The notes under the pieces: generated by a model
Seen by the model: only the letters and a program-made list of their open reading frames with translations
What the model was told of the DNA's origin: nothing
The model's database searches: none
In this document: piece by piece, positions 1 through 7,259 of the stretch
Position numbering within the stretch: the first letter of the stretch is position 1
How the letters are laid out: each line of letters starts with the position of its first letter
Position numbers and translations under genes: made by a program
DNA from: JAJPXC01 sp964562375
Lineage (GTDB): Bacteria > Bacteroidota > Bacteroidia > Bacteroidales > Muribaculaceae
Direction: 5' to 3'
NCBI GenBank assembly: GCA_964562375.1
Contig: CAZLSW010000091.1
Span: forward strand, 1-11,128
Length of the DNA stretch: 11,128 nucleotides

Positions 1-864
1 GTAAATTGAAGAAATCAGTATGGGTGCTGAAGTAGAGTTATATCCCAGAGCCATTTTGTCACCTCGTCGGGAGGTGTCAGCGACATAGGCAAAAGTACCT
101 GGCTCTACAATTTTATAAGTATGGAGCGAAACACCGTCAAGGTTTGCTTTTGTTGGGGTAAAAATTTTATCAGTGGAGATACCTCGAACCTCAGATTCTC
201 CCAAAACATTATCTATGTTTTTCTTGGTGTAATCCTCGACGAAGTTCCCGAGGGGTTGGGAGGGGTACTTGGCTTTGCAGTCGACGATGTAGGCGTGGCA
301 GGCGGCGGACAACGGGTCCAACAGAGCCTCGTTGTCGTCGGCCATTTTCCGTAAGCCTTCATAGATAGCCATCAGCTCCCGCTGCACCTTTATCGACGGC
401 AAGGGAATAACCACCCGCTCCATTTCGGGCCAGTCAAAGGTTTCCCGAGCACTGCCCCAGGAATGGTAGCGAGAATAACGGTCAAACTCGGCACGGCTCA
501 ACATCAAATAAAGATAATGTGGGTTGAGACGTTCCTCGTCTTTAACTTTGAAAGTTATATACGAAGAAGAGAATATATAACTTTTGTCGGAGTCATTCAT
601 CGCTAAAGAAATTTTGCCGCCGTTACGAGAGGTAACTGTGACGTAACAAAATTCTTTTGGCGCAAGGATTTTATATGGCTTGAGACTAACGCCAGTCATA
701 TCGGCTTTAGTGGGTATTATCTTTTTTTGGATGCTGATGCCGCGTACATCATCTTCACCAAGCTGCCCTTCACTGTTGCGGTTGTCTGTTTGCTCTATAA
801 GGTCTCCGAGGCGCACACGCGGGGCACGGTGCATTGCTTGCCGGAGGTCGGAGTAGTCAGTCAT
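1..864 (-). CDS. hsdS: Type I restriction-modification specificity subunit HsdS (3' end off window)
   Basis: HsdS recognises the target DNA and docks two HsdM (and HsdR) subunits. Reading leftward from the ATG at 864, the frame is open for 288 codons to the window edge, so the C-terminal part is missing. Two target-recognition domains are visible. TRD1 covers about residues 15-155. A central conserved segment with PLPS (154-157) and a helical spacer runs to about residue 190. TRD2 begins around residue 205. Both TRDs carry the same landmark, an (E/D)VRGIS motif at 40-44 and 226-230 followed by PTKA (51-54 and 237-240) and GVSL (58-61 and 244-247), so they are homologous to each other. The start overlaps the stop of the upstream nuclease gene by 8 bases (ATGACTGA), which implies translational coupling. 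No hsdR is visible; it may lie to the left. Family assignment rests on domain layout and operon position. Confidence 0.92.
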   Translation of the reverse strand, partial: MTDYSDLRQAMHRAPRVRLGDLIEQTDNRNSEGQLGEDDVRGISIQKKIIPTKADMTGVSLKPYKILAPKEFCYVTVTSRNGGKISLAMNDSDKSYIFSSSYITFKVKDEERLNPHYLYLMLSRAEFDRYSRYHSWGSARETFDWPEMERVVIPLPSIKVQRELMAIYEGLRKMADDNEALLDPLSAACHAYIVDCKAKYPSQPLGNFVEDYTKKNIDNVLGESEVRGISTDKIFTPTKANLDGVSLHTYKIVEPGTFAYVADTSRRGDKMALGYNSTSAPILISSIY

Positions 865-1987
865 CACACCCTCCTTCCTTTTTGTCTGATTCATTGGTGA
901 GTTGCAGCTTGAGCAATTCTGTCTGACGATTAATCTCAGCCTGCAATTCTGCCGCTGAAGGCAATACTAACTTGTATTTCGATGCAAAGATATGCTCGTT
1001 GCCCTTCAGTATCGAATACCGGGCTATCGCCGGGTCTGTCTCGGCAAACAATACGATGCCGATTGTGGGATTGTCGTCAGATTGCCTCACAAGTTCATCG
1101 TACATACGCACATACATATCCATTTGCCCCACATCCTGGTGTGTGATCACACCAGCCTTAAGATCCACCAAGAAGAAGCACTTGGTGAGATAGTTATAAA
1201 ACACCAGGTCGATGTAATAATCGCGTTCTTGGGTACGTATCAACTTCTGCCTGGAAACTAAGGCAAAGCCTTTTCCCATTTCCATCAAGACACCCTCGAT
1301 ATTGTCGAGGATGACTTTTTCAAGTTGCGACTCTGTGTAGCCAGCGTTGGCGGGAAGGCCTAAAAACTCCAGCACTGTAGGATTTTTGATGTATGCTAAA
1401 GTGTCGGATTGGTAGGTCGCTGTCTTCTGTTGCATTTCCTCGCGTACCCCACTCTTCACTTGGGAGAGCAACATGCGCTCATAGTATTGGGTGTTGATAT
1501 TGCGCTTTAAGGTCTTGACGGCCCACATTTCCTTTTCGGCCTCCCGCATATACCATTCGCGTGCCTCCGGGTTGTCTACCCTCATAAGCCGTTCATAGTG
1601 ACTCCATGTGAGATTTGGCAATTGGTCAGACGGTGTCTGACCTATTGAGGCTACCAATTCAGCAGACGCCGTCTGCTGAATTGGTAGTTTTGGAAACTCA
1701 AAGTAAAATTTCCTAAAACTTCGCAAGTTAGATACTGAGAAACCGGGCCCAAACTCGTTTGTAAGAGCCTCGGACGCCAATTCCAATATGTGTTCCCCAT
1801 ATTTGGCGCGAGCTTTTCCTTGTTGTTCTTGTTCAACGATTCGTCGTCCAATAAGCCAGTTTTGGCACACCTGCGCAGTGTTGACAGCCGCATAAGCCCT
1901 CTTGCGGCTCTCAGCAACTATGCGGTGGAGGTCAAGAAGGAAGTCTCGCTCGGAGTGATTAGTATTTTCGATTATAGATTTTTCCAT
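857..1987 (-). CDS. DUF1016 / YhcG-family PD-(D/E)xK nuclease
   Basis: A 376-residue protein of the DUF1016 (YhcG-like) family. The N-terminal DUF1016_N helical domain covers about residues 15-165, with W44-L-I-G-R-R and the S85-V-S-N-L-R-S-F-R-K-F segment. The C-terminal PD-(D/E)xK nuclease domain covers about 195-345, with likely catalytic residues D260 (in YYIDLVFYN), D275-L-K277 (in FFLVDLKAG) and a downstream Q288-M-D-M-Y helix. The family is predicted to cut or process DNA and is often placed inside type I R-M operons. Its exact job there is not settled, and it is not the HsdR motor. The ATG shares its A with the hsdM stop (TAATG), and its TGA overlaps hsdS by 8 bases, so the three genes form one operon. 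Odd point: residues about 100-126 join the two domains and hold a twice-repeated Q-T-x-S motif (QQTASAEL, GQTPSDQL) encoded by DNA palindromes (listed separately). Confidence 0.92.
   Translation of the reverse strand: MEKSIIENTNHSERDFLLDLHRIVAESRKRAYAAVNTAQVCQNWLIGRRIVEQEQQGKARAKYGEHILELASEALTNEFGPGFSVSNLRSFRKFYFEFPKLPIQQTASAELVASIGQTPSDQLPNLTWSHYERLMRVDNPEAREWYMREAEKEMWAVKTLKRNINTQYYERMLLSQVKSGVREEMQQKTATYQSDTLAYIKNPTVLEFLGLPANAGYTESQLEKVILDNIEGVLMEMGKGFALVSRQKLIRTQERDYYIDLVFYNYLTKCFFLVDLKAGVITHQDVGQMDMYVRMYDELVRQSDDNPTIGIVLFAETDPAIARYSILKGNEHIFASKYKLVLPSAAELQAEINRQTELLKLQLTNESDKKEGGCDD
1619..1647. repeat. Inverted repeat (hairpin) inside the DUF1016 gene
   Basis: GGTCAGAC (1624-1631) and GTCTGACC (1635-1642) are perfect inverted copies around GGT. 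The stem extends through one T-T mismatch to CAAT/ATTG (1619-1622, 1644-1647). It encodes the GQTPSDQL part of the inter-domain linker. Confidence 0.85.
1651..1687. repeat. 18-bp perfect palindrome inside the DUF1016 gene
   Basis: CTACCAATTCAGCAGACG (1651-1668) is exactly mirrored by its reverse complement at 1670-1687, with a single base between. The core (CAGAC/GTCTG) is shared with the neighbouring hairpin at 1619-1647. The palindrome encodes the LPIQQTASAELV stretch of the linker. Such length and perfection inside a coding region is unlikely by chance. Confidence 0.9.
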
Positions 1988-3591
1988 TATTTATATCCCA
2001 ATGCTGCGAAGGCTTTTTGCAGGGCCTCCTGGTTTTTCACTTGCCGAGCCACGAGGTCTGCGGCCTTGGCTGATGCCTCGGTGAGGACGGCATTGTAGTC
2101 GAGGTTGGCGTCACGGTCGACAAACTCGATGTAGCGGCTCGGCACAAGGCTCCAGCCGTTGGTGTTGATTTCGTCGGTGGTGACGGAGCGGTAGAGTTCC
2201 GGCACGGCGTATGCTTTGCCGTCGGTGCCGACGTTCTGCCAGGTATGGTAGATGTCGGCCACGCGCTGAATTTGCTCCGGCACGAGCTGCACAAATTTCT
2301 TCTCGTAGATGTTCTGGTTCCAGGTGCGCAGGTCGATGAACAACACCTCGCCCCTGCGGTCGCGCAGCGACCGTCCGTGCCACTGGCAGGGGCGCTTGTT
2401 GTTGTTCAATATCCACAGCGTCACCGATATGTCGGTGCTGTAGAACATCTCGCGGGGCAGCACTATGATTGCCTCCACCTTGTCGTTCTCGACGAGCCAC
2501 TGGCGTATAGCCACGGTGTCGGGGTCGGCGAGGGCACCGTTGGCGAGCAGGAACCCGGCCACGCCACGGCTCGTGTCAAGGTGATAGAGCATGTGAAGAA
2601 TCCACGCGTAGTTGGCGTTGCTGACGGGCGGTGCCTGGAGGCCAAACCAGCGGCGGTCGTAGAGCAGCTCCTCCTCTCCGCGCCACTTTTTGAGGTTGAA
2701 GGGGGGATTGGCCATGATGTAGTGAGCCTTCAGCTCCTTGTGCTTCTCGTTGGTGAAGGTAGAGGCTTCCTCGTCGCCGAGGTCGAAGGAGATGCCCCGG
2801 ATAGCGAGGTTCATCTTCGCCAGACGGAAAGTGTCGGGGTTGCTCTCCTGGCCGTAGACTTGCACCTTGGTGGAGTCACCGCCGTGGGCCTCGACAAACT
2901 TTGCCGACTGCACGAACATGCCGCCCGAGCCGCAGCAAGGGTCGTAGATGGTGCCGTCGAAAGGCTCTATTAGCGTTGCGATGGTCTCGACGATGCTGTG
3001 AGGCGTGTAAAACTCCCCTTCCTCCTTGTCGGCATTGATTGAGAAGGCCTGCAAGAAGTATTCGTAGACGCGCCCGATGAGGTCTTTCTCGTGAAAGCGG
3101 CTCTCGTCGATTTTGTCAATCTCCTCGGCGAGCTGCTTGACGGTCTTGGGGTCAATCTTGGAGTCGGTGAATATCTTGGCGGGGAGGGCGCCTTTCAATC
3201 GCTCGTCCTGGTTGAGCTTGGCAATGATGTTGTCAAGGTCGAGGCAGCGGGTGGTTTCGGGGAGGGTGAGAATGGTTTCCCAACGGCAGTCACCGGCGAG
3301 AAAAGCGACCCCGGCGCGCTCGTATTTGGCAGGGCTTTCCATAGCAAATAGGAGCTGCTTTTCATCTGCGTCGTGGTATTTTTCGCGTATCTCCTCACGG
3401 CGCTTGTTGAAGCGCTGGTCGAGGAATTTGAGGAACACGAGTGTAAGGATAATGTCGCGACGCGTGGCGAGGCTTGCCTTGCCACGCATAATGTTGCGGC
3501 AGTTCATCATTACATCTTCGAGGCGGAGAACCACCTCTTTCTTGGTATATCCCTTCTTCTTGGGTTTGGTTTCTACGTTTTTCTTGGCCAT
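1987..3591 (-). CDS. hsdM: Type I restriction-modification DNA methyltransferase subunit HsdM
   Basis: HsdM is the N6-adenine methyltransferase of type I R-M complexes: with HsdS it modifies the target site using S-adenosylmethionine. The 534-residue product has a lysine-rich N-terminus, an HsdM N-terminal helical domain (about 18-165), the linker motif GEFYTP (192-197), SAM-binding motif I DPCCGSGGMF (217-226) and catalytic motif IV NPPF (295-298). The length is normal and no frame damage is visible. It is the first gene of the minus-strand operon with the DUF1016 nuclease and hsdS. Its stop shares a base with the next start. A Bacteroidetes -7 box lies about 73 bases upstream of the ATG, giving a leader of roughly 65 bases. 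Confidence 0.97.
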   Translation of the reverse strand: MAKKNVETKPKKKGYTKKEVVLRLEDVMMNCRNIMRGKASLATRRDIILTLVFLKFLDQRFNKRREEIREKYHDADEKQLLFAMESPAKYERAGVAFLAGDCRWETILTLPETTRCLDLDNIIAKLNQDERLKGALPAKIFTDSKIDPKTVKQLAEEIDKIDESRFHEKDLIGRVYEYFLQAFSINADKEEGEFYTPHSIVETIATLIEPFDGTIYDPCCGSGGMFVQSAKFVEAHGGDSTKVQVYGQESNPDTFRLAKMNLAIRGISFDLGDEEASTFTNEKHKELKAHYIMANPPFNLKKWRGEEELLYDRRWFGLQAPPVSNANYAWILHMLYHLDTSRGVAGFLLANGALADPDTVAIRQWLVENDKVEAIIVLPREMFYSTDISVTLWILNNNKRPCQWHGRSLRDRRGEVLFIDLRTWNQNIYEKKFVQLVPEQIQRVADIYHTWQNVGTDGKAYAVPELYRSVTTDEINTNGWSLVPSRYIEFVDRDANLDYNAVLTEASAKAADLVARQVKNQEALQKAFAALGYK

Positions 3592-3663
3592 GTGATATGT
3601 TGGTGGCCGTAGAGCACAGCCTTATAGTTGAAGTTTTAGAGCCCCAGAGAGGCACAGAATATG

Positions 3664-3671
3664 CAAAGGTA
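3664..3671 (-). promoter_or_regulatory. Predicted -7 promoter box of the hsdM operon
   Basis: The minus strand reads TACCTTTG, a perfect match to the Bacteroidetes -7 consensus TAnnTTTG. It lies in the upstream region of hsdM. A TTTG lies upstream, but its spacing of about 25 bases is longer than usual, so the -33 element is not convincing. Confidence 0.6.
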
Positions 3672-3828
3672 GTCATTTGTGCCGACATAACGGCTCCAAA
3701 AAACTATGTTTTGCAGCAGCAAACTGAAAGTTTTGCGCACAAATTTACGAAATGAATTGGGCAACACGTCTTGCCCATCAACTTTAAACTTTGTTTACGG
3801 TCAAGTCATTGGTGAGGGACGGCGAGAA

Positions 3829-3927
3829 GGTCTGCGGGAATTTGGCTGACGCCCAAGTTCGGCTGCACTCGGCATAGCCCGAGCAAGCTCGGCTCTGCCC
3901 TCGTTGGCACGAACAGTTTCGCAGACC
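3829..3927. repeat. Spaced inverted repeat GGTCTGCG / CGCAGACC
   Basis: GGTCTGCG (3829-3836) and CGCAGACC (3920-3927) are perfect inverted copies bracketing the GC-rich hairpin stretch. The left arm runs straight into CGGGAATTT, the same sequence found in the right arm of the next hairpin, so these repeats belong to one family. Confidence 0.55.
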
Positions 3928-3933
3928 GCTACA

Positions 3934-3979
3934 AAATTCCCGTAGTCACCAAGCTAAGGCTTGGCTGATACGGGAATTT
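3934..3979. repeat. Strong hairpin: 11-bp stem plus 6-bp inner stem
   Basis: AAATTCCCGTA (3934-3944) pairs perfectly with TACGGGAATTT (3969-3979). Inside it CCAAGC (3949-3954) pairs with GCTTGG (3959-3964) around a TAAG loop. It sits between divergently oriented genes (hsdM leftward, mobC fragment rightward), so a terminator role for either is unlikely. An element end or a dispersed repeat is more plausible. Confidence 0.8.
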
Positions 3980-4178
3980 CTCCGCTCCGATGTAGAGGGT
4001 GTCGAAAGCGTCGCTGCCGTCGGTGAGGTGCTCCAAGAGGCTTCCTTCGCTCGAGCGCACGTAGTGTCGGAGGCTCAAGGCCAAAATTTGCGACAACGTT
4101 ACTATTTTGTTACCCATAACCATTATATGACCTTTTGAGCCTCAATCAGCCAAAGCGTTAAAACCAATTCTATAACGT

Positions 4179-5063
4179 GTGATCGGCACGCTACGTGTAT
4201 ATACCTCAAGATTAGCGACTAAGGAGTCGTATTGGATATTTCATCGTGACGGTGATGACTTCGATTTGAAGGTCAGCGACCCGAAGAATCCGTCCTACTT
4301 GTTGATAGCAAATGACCCGGAGATGGAGTCGATTATCGGCGCATTGAATGCGTTAATTCTGAATCGACTGGTTACGCGCGTCAATACCGGGCAGGGGAAG
4401 AATATCCCGGTGAGCATAATCGTGGATGAGTTGCCTACGCTCTACTTCCATAAGATAGACCGATTAATCGGTACCGCTCGCTCCAATAAAGTGAGTGTCA
4501 CCCTTGGTTTTCAGGAATTGCCGCAGTTGGAGGCTGACTACGGCAAGGTGGGAATGCAGAAGATTATCACCACCGTCGGTAACGTGGTAAGCGGTTCGGC
4601 ACGCTCCAAGGAGACGTTGGAGTGGCTGTCGAATGACATCTTCGGGAAGGTGGTGCAGCTGAAGCGGGGTGTGACCCTCGACCGTGACAAGACCTCGATT
4701 AATCTTAACGAAAACCTCGACAACCTTGTGCCGGCGGCGAAGATCTCTGACATGGCGACCGGCTGGATATGCGGACAGACGGCCCGCGATTTCACCGTCA
4801 CCAAAACCGGGTCGGGCGACTCGCTCGACATCCAGAAGGCCGACGAGTTCCGAACCTCCAAGTTCTTCTGCAAGACCGACTTCGACATGAAGAAGATCAA
4901 GCAGGAGGAGGATGCCTACGTCGAGCTGCCGAAATTCTACAACTTCGGTCCCAGGGAGGTGCGTGAGCGCATCCTCTACGAGAACTTCATCCGCGTCAAC
5001 GACGACATCAAGGAGATGATCGACAACATCTTCGGGCGCGACAACCCAGCCCAGTGCAAATGA
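4179..5063 (+). pseudogene. 5'-truncated conjugation coupling protein (MobC/TraG, VirD4-like)
   Basis: The surviving 294 codons match the C-terminal half of the type IV coupling proteins (MobC/TraG) of Bacteroides conjugative transposons. These hexameric inner-membrane ATPases bring the relaxase-DNA complex to the secretion channel. Visible are a Walker B-type motif SIIVDELPT (79-87), the conserved TARSNKVSVTLGFQELPQL segment just after it, and the family C-terminus. Family members are normally about 650-700 residues. The N-terminal membrane segments and the Walker A loop are absent here, and the frame is closed by TAA only two codons before the GTG that would serve as start. Homology seems to begin immediately at that point, so the break is at about 4176. 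No promoter is evident. The remainder is intact, suggesting fairly recent truncation. The function is almost certainly lost. Confidence 0.85.
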
Positions 5064-5179
5064 GACGTTTAGCCATCCTCCGAGCCCATTACCTCTCCTT
5101 CTCCCACTACCGCGGCCGTCCCCACCGCCTCCTCCATCTCCGCCGCACCCTCGAATTCGACCTCCTTTTCGACCCGTGA
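5060..5179 (+). CDS. Possible 39-residue Arg/Leu-rich small protein after mobC
   Basis: An ATG overlaps the mobC fragment stop (ATGA) and opens a 39-codon frame ending at TGA 5177-5179. The product is rich in arginine, leucine and histidine, with no cysteines and no recognisable domain. The stop-start overlap is typical of translational coupling, which is the only positive evidence. It could equally be a chance frame in GC-rich DNA. I do not recognise it. Confidence 0.3.
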   Translation: MRRLAILRAHYLSFSHYRGRPHRLLHLRRTLEFDLLFDP

Positions 5180-5210
5180 AGTTGCGAACCATGAGTTCGT
5201 ATGATGGTTT

Positions 5211-5218
5211 TAACTTTG
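5211..5218 (+). promoter_or_regulatory. Predicted -7 promoter box of the aspartic protease gene
   Basis: TAACTTTG is a perfect match to the Bacteroidetes -7 consensus TAnnTTTG, 25 bases before the ATG at 5243. This places the transcription start near 5225 with a leader of roughly 18 bases. A -33 TTTG element is not clear. Confidence 0.6.
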
Positions 5219-5242
5219 CGGTACAAAATTTGACTACCGAAC

Positions 5243-5683
5243 ATGAACGCTAAAGCATTGAAGTTTTGCTACGATTTGGAAACCTCCCACGGATTGCCCT
5301 TTATCGACATGATTGAGGGTAATCTTAAGGGGATGTGTTTCCTTATTGACTCCGGAAGCACGGAGTGTGTTGTTTTCAAAGGATGTGTGGAGTCATTTCC
5401 AGAGAAATTCACTCAATTGGAAAACAAAGGAACCGTGTGGGGTGTGGGAGCAATCCCCTATGAGACGGGATATGTTATGGCCGATGTGGAGTTTTGCGGT
5501 AGACCCAACAAGGTGCCATTTCAAGTGATTGACGACACCACCGCCGAAAGACTCTATGCAGAAACAGGAATCACAATGCACGGAGTCCTGGGCACCAATT
5601 TTATGCAAGCTAACAATATGCTCATTGATTTTGTGAATCAAAGGGTGTTGGTGGCATCCGAAAGTTTCCGGGAAACGGAGTAA
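5243..5683 (+). CDS. Retropepsin-like aspartic protease family protein
   Basis: A 146-residue single-domain protein with the retropepsin-like signature. The catalytic D36-S-G motif occurs in FLIDSGST (33-40). The second hydrophobic-hydrophobic-Gly landmark is GVLGTNF (114-120), followed by LIDF and a C-terminal beta strand. Such small bacterial members carry one catalytic aspartate and are expected to act as homodimers. The substrate is unknown. There is no signal peptide or membrane segment, so it should be cytoplasmic. It has its own promoter and ends 3 bases from the end of the convergent retron operon, so the two transcripts must meet tail to tail. Whether it takes part in defence is not shown by the sequence; it may simply be a neighbouring cargo gene. 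Confidence 0.8.
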   Translation: MNAKALKFCYDLETSHGLPFIDMIEGNLKGMCFLIDSGSTECVVFKGCVESFPEKFTQLENKGTVWGVGAIPYETGYVMADVEFCGRPNKVPFQVIDDTTAERLYAETGITMHGVLGTNFMQANNMLIDFVNQRVLVASESFRETE

Positions 5684-5686
5684 CGG

Positions 5687-6013
5687 TCAGAAGCAAGTGC
5701 CGATACACTCCAATTTCATCTGTTTGTAGTGGCAGACAGGGCAAGGCACCATGTGTTCGTTGGGATGGATATTGATGTTGGGGCTATCGCAATACATGCA
5801 ATGACGACGCAGACGTACCCTCTCACCTTTGTGGTTAAGAAAGCTGTCGATGTCGTCCTCGTCACGAATAGGTTCCACCCCTCGGTTGAACATGCCGTGG
5901 CAGTCATTGCAGGAGCAGATCAGGCAAGATTCCATACCGAAAGTTCCGGCTAATCCCTCTTCAGTGGACTGATAGCCACATTCTGGGCACGTATATTGAA
6001 TCAAGAAACTCAT
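5687..6013 (-). CDS. Zinc-ribbon protein 2 of the retron operon
   Basis: A 108-residue protein with four CxxC knuckles (C9/C12, C35/C38, C72/C75, C91/C94), enough for two zinc ribbons. Extra cysteines occur at 30, 33, 103 and 107. The first knuckle (C-P-E-C-G-Y) and its 23-residue distance to the second closely match the other small protein of this operon (6976-7254), so the two are paralogues. No catalytic motif is seen. A role in nucleic-acid or protein binding is inferred only from the fold. It is the last gene of the operon, and its ATG is 2 bases after the stop of the 318-residue helical protein, which implies tight coupling. It might be an antitoxin or adaptor for the preceding protein, but nothing in the sequence proves this. 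Confidence 0.85.
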   Translation of the reverse strand: MSFLIQYTCPECGYQSTEEGLAGTFGMESCLICSCNDCHGMFNRGVEPIRDEDDIDSFLNHKGERVRLRRHCMYCDSPNINIHPNEHMVPCPVCHYKQMKLECIGTCF

Positions 6014-6015
6014 AA

Positions 6016-6972
6016 TTAGAAGGGTATAGGGTTATCTATGGATAATTGTAGATTGTCGACCAGCACTGCCAAAGCGGGATTGCGGCTTGTGAAAGCATCA
6101 AGCTGATTGTCTTTATTTCCAGTGCCTTTTATGTCCTCGATGGCCATGGAAAGGTAAATCTCCCAGTATTTGGCCAATGTTTCCCTTGACACGATGGGAT
6201 AAGGATTGTCGGCGTAGTCTTGGCGGTATAACGCGTGTATGCGGTCTTGCAATGAGTAGTCCCATTTGCAGACCTTCTCGGCGAGGTCCCAGAGGCCAAG
6301 CGTGCGAATACTCTCATAACATCCCTTGATGTCCTGATTGTCAAACAAGGACATGCAGAAAACCTCACCGTCCATTGTATCGGAATAATCCGATGAAAGA
6401 CATAACCCTTGACTGACGATAAAATCAATTAAATCCTGTCGGGCCTCGGTCTCGGATACTGGTCTATGATGTTTGGCCATCACCGTGTAATAGGAAAGAT
6501 TGATACACCGTTCTTTGTCTATCGTCCAATTCTTATCCCCGGCCAGGCGCATTGCCAGCGACCAATAATCGGCGTCTATGTATCGGCTAAGCGCTTTTTC
6601 GTGACGACGCACAACCGAGAGTGGCATGTATTCAGTGACAAAGGAGGCTATTACTTGGGTGGATAGGTGATTCAAAGCGTATGCTTCGAGGCCGTCTTTC
6701 AATGCCTTGGCCTTTTCGTCTTGGTACTCTTTTATAATTCGGTTGAGGGTGTCCCAATAGCCGTGATGAAGTATAATGTACAGACGGATTACATCCTCTT
6801 TGCGTTCAGCTTGCAGGTAGGCGTTAAGTATCGCCAATTGGTCGTGCCAATCCACAGAGTCGAATCGGCGGTTGAGTTCTTTGCGCAAGGTATTTATCTT
6901 GGAGCTTCTAGCCGCAAGATAATCATCGATAATCTGTCGGATAGGCCGATTGATGGGGTATGGGAGTGTCAT
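6016..6972 (-). CDS. Helical protein of unknown function, retron operon
   Basis: A 318-residue soluble protein that I do not recognise. It is dense in Leu/Ala/Tyr/Trp and charged residues in helix-like blocks over nearly its whole length (about 8-270), suggesting an all-helical repeat fold. No signal peptide, membrane segment or known catalytic motif is seen. Cysteines are few and not in CxxC pairs. It begins 3 bases after the stop of the first zinc-ribbon gene and ends 2 bases before the second one starts. In size, helical character and position before a zinc-ribbon gene it parallels the 295-residue protein (7260-8147), although I see no clear sequence identity between the two. Candidate retron accessory or effector protein, by position only. 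Confidence 0.85.
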   Translation of the reverse strand: MTLPYPINRPIRQIIDDYLAARSSKINTLRKELNRRFDSVDWHDQLAILNAYLQAERKEDVIRLYIILHHGYWDTLNRIIKEYQDEKAKALKDGLEAYALNHLSTQVIASFVTEYMPLSVVRRHEKALSRYIDADYWSLAMRLAGDKNWTIDKERCINLSYYTVMAKHHRPVSETEARQDLIDFIVSQGLCLSSDYSDTMDGEVFCMSLFDNQDIKGCYESIRTLGLWDLAEKVCKWDYSLQDRIHALYRQDYADNPYPIVSRETLAKYWEIYLSMAIEDIKGTGNKDNQLDAFTSRNPALAVLVDNLQLSIDNPIPF

Positions 6973-6975
6973 AGG

Positions 6976-7254
6976 TCAATCAGCCATTATTACCGCACCG
7001 GGGATTTCTTCCATTTTGCCGCCGCATTTGGGGCAACGGCCATCAATGGGATTCCATGTGCGCGTGACACGCTTGCCGCAGATTGGGCAGTCGACCCAAT
7101 ACATGTGGTCATGCATTAGCGCATCAACAATCTCCTTGCAGTGGTCGCAGTAGAAATCCACGACCAGCCCAGCCATGATGCCATCGAAGCCAGCTGGACT
7201 GCCCTCATGCTCATACCCGCATTGGGTGCATCGGTAAGTAAAATACGTAGCCAT
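6976..7254 (-). CDS. Zinc-ribbon protein 1 of the retron operon
   Basis: A 92-residue protein with exactly eight cysteines arranged as four CxxC knuckles: C9/C12, C36/C39, C56/C59 and C74/C77, the last two in CPICG and CPKCGG. The first pair probably joins the second and the third joins the fourth to form two zinc ribbons. Between knuckles 1 and 2 lies a Gly-rich loop (AGFDGIMAGL). It is paralogous to the protein at 5687-6013. The gene lies 5 bases after the stop of the HEPN-like protein and 3 bases before the next start. A small zinc-ribbon partner stuck between two larger proteins suggests complex formation or regulation. The actual ligand is unknown. Confidence 0.88.
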   Translation of the reverse strand: MATYFTYRCTQCGYEHEGSPAGFDGIMAGLVVDFYCDHCKEIVDALMHDHMYWVDCPICGKRVTRTWNPIDGRCPKCGGKMEEIPGAVIMAD

Positions 7255-7259
7255 AGAAG

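Larger units (their letters stand above)
3672..4178. other. Gene-poor junction region with inverted repeats
   Basis: About 500 bases lie between the hsdM promoter and the broken mobC/traG gene. The region holds several inverted repeats (listed separately) and a short CCGAG-CAAG-CTCGG hairpin (3879-3892) in a GC-rich stretch that resembles repeats I associate with Bacteroidales mobile elements. A minus-strand open frame of 64 codons (3929-4123) starts at an ATG with no evident promoter and ends inside the large hairpin. I do not recognise its product and treat it as a probable remnant. In-frame stop TAA at 4173-4175 closes the traG frame just upstream of the surviving fragment. The likely reading is a scar where an element decayed or recombined. 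Confidence 0.5.

Noticed and set aside
2245..2973. 242-codon plus-strand open frame
   Set aside because: It is entirely antisense to hsdM, whose protein carries all methyltransferase motifs. The translation is low-complexity Val/Gly/Leu/His as expected of an antisense shadow in GC-rich DNA.
3786..3793. Possible plus-strand promoter box (AAACTTTG) before the mobC fragment
   Set aside because: It lacks the initial T of TAnnTTTG and lies nearly 400 bases from any intact gene, so it is probably chance.
4464..5192. 242-codon minus-strand open frame
   Set aside because: It is antisense to the mobC fragment and rich in Gly/Asp/Val with no domain; the plus-strand frame has clear coupling-protein motifs.
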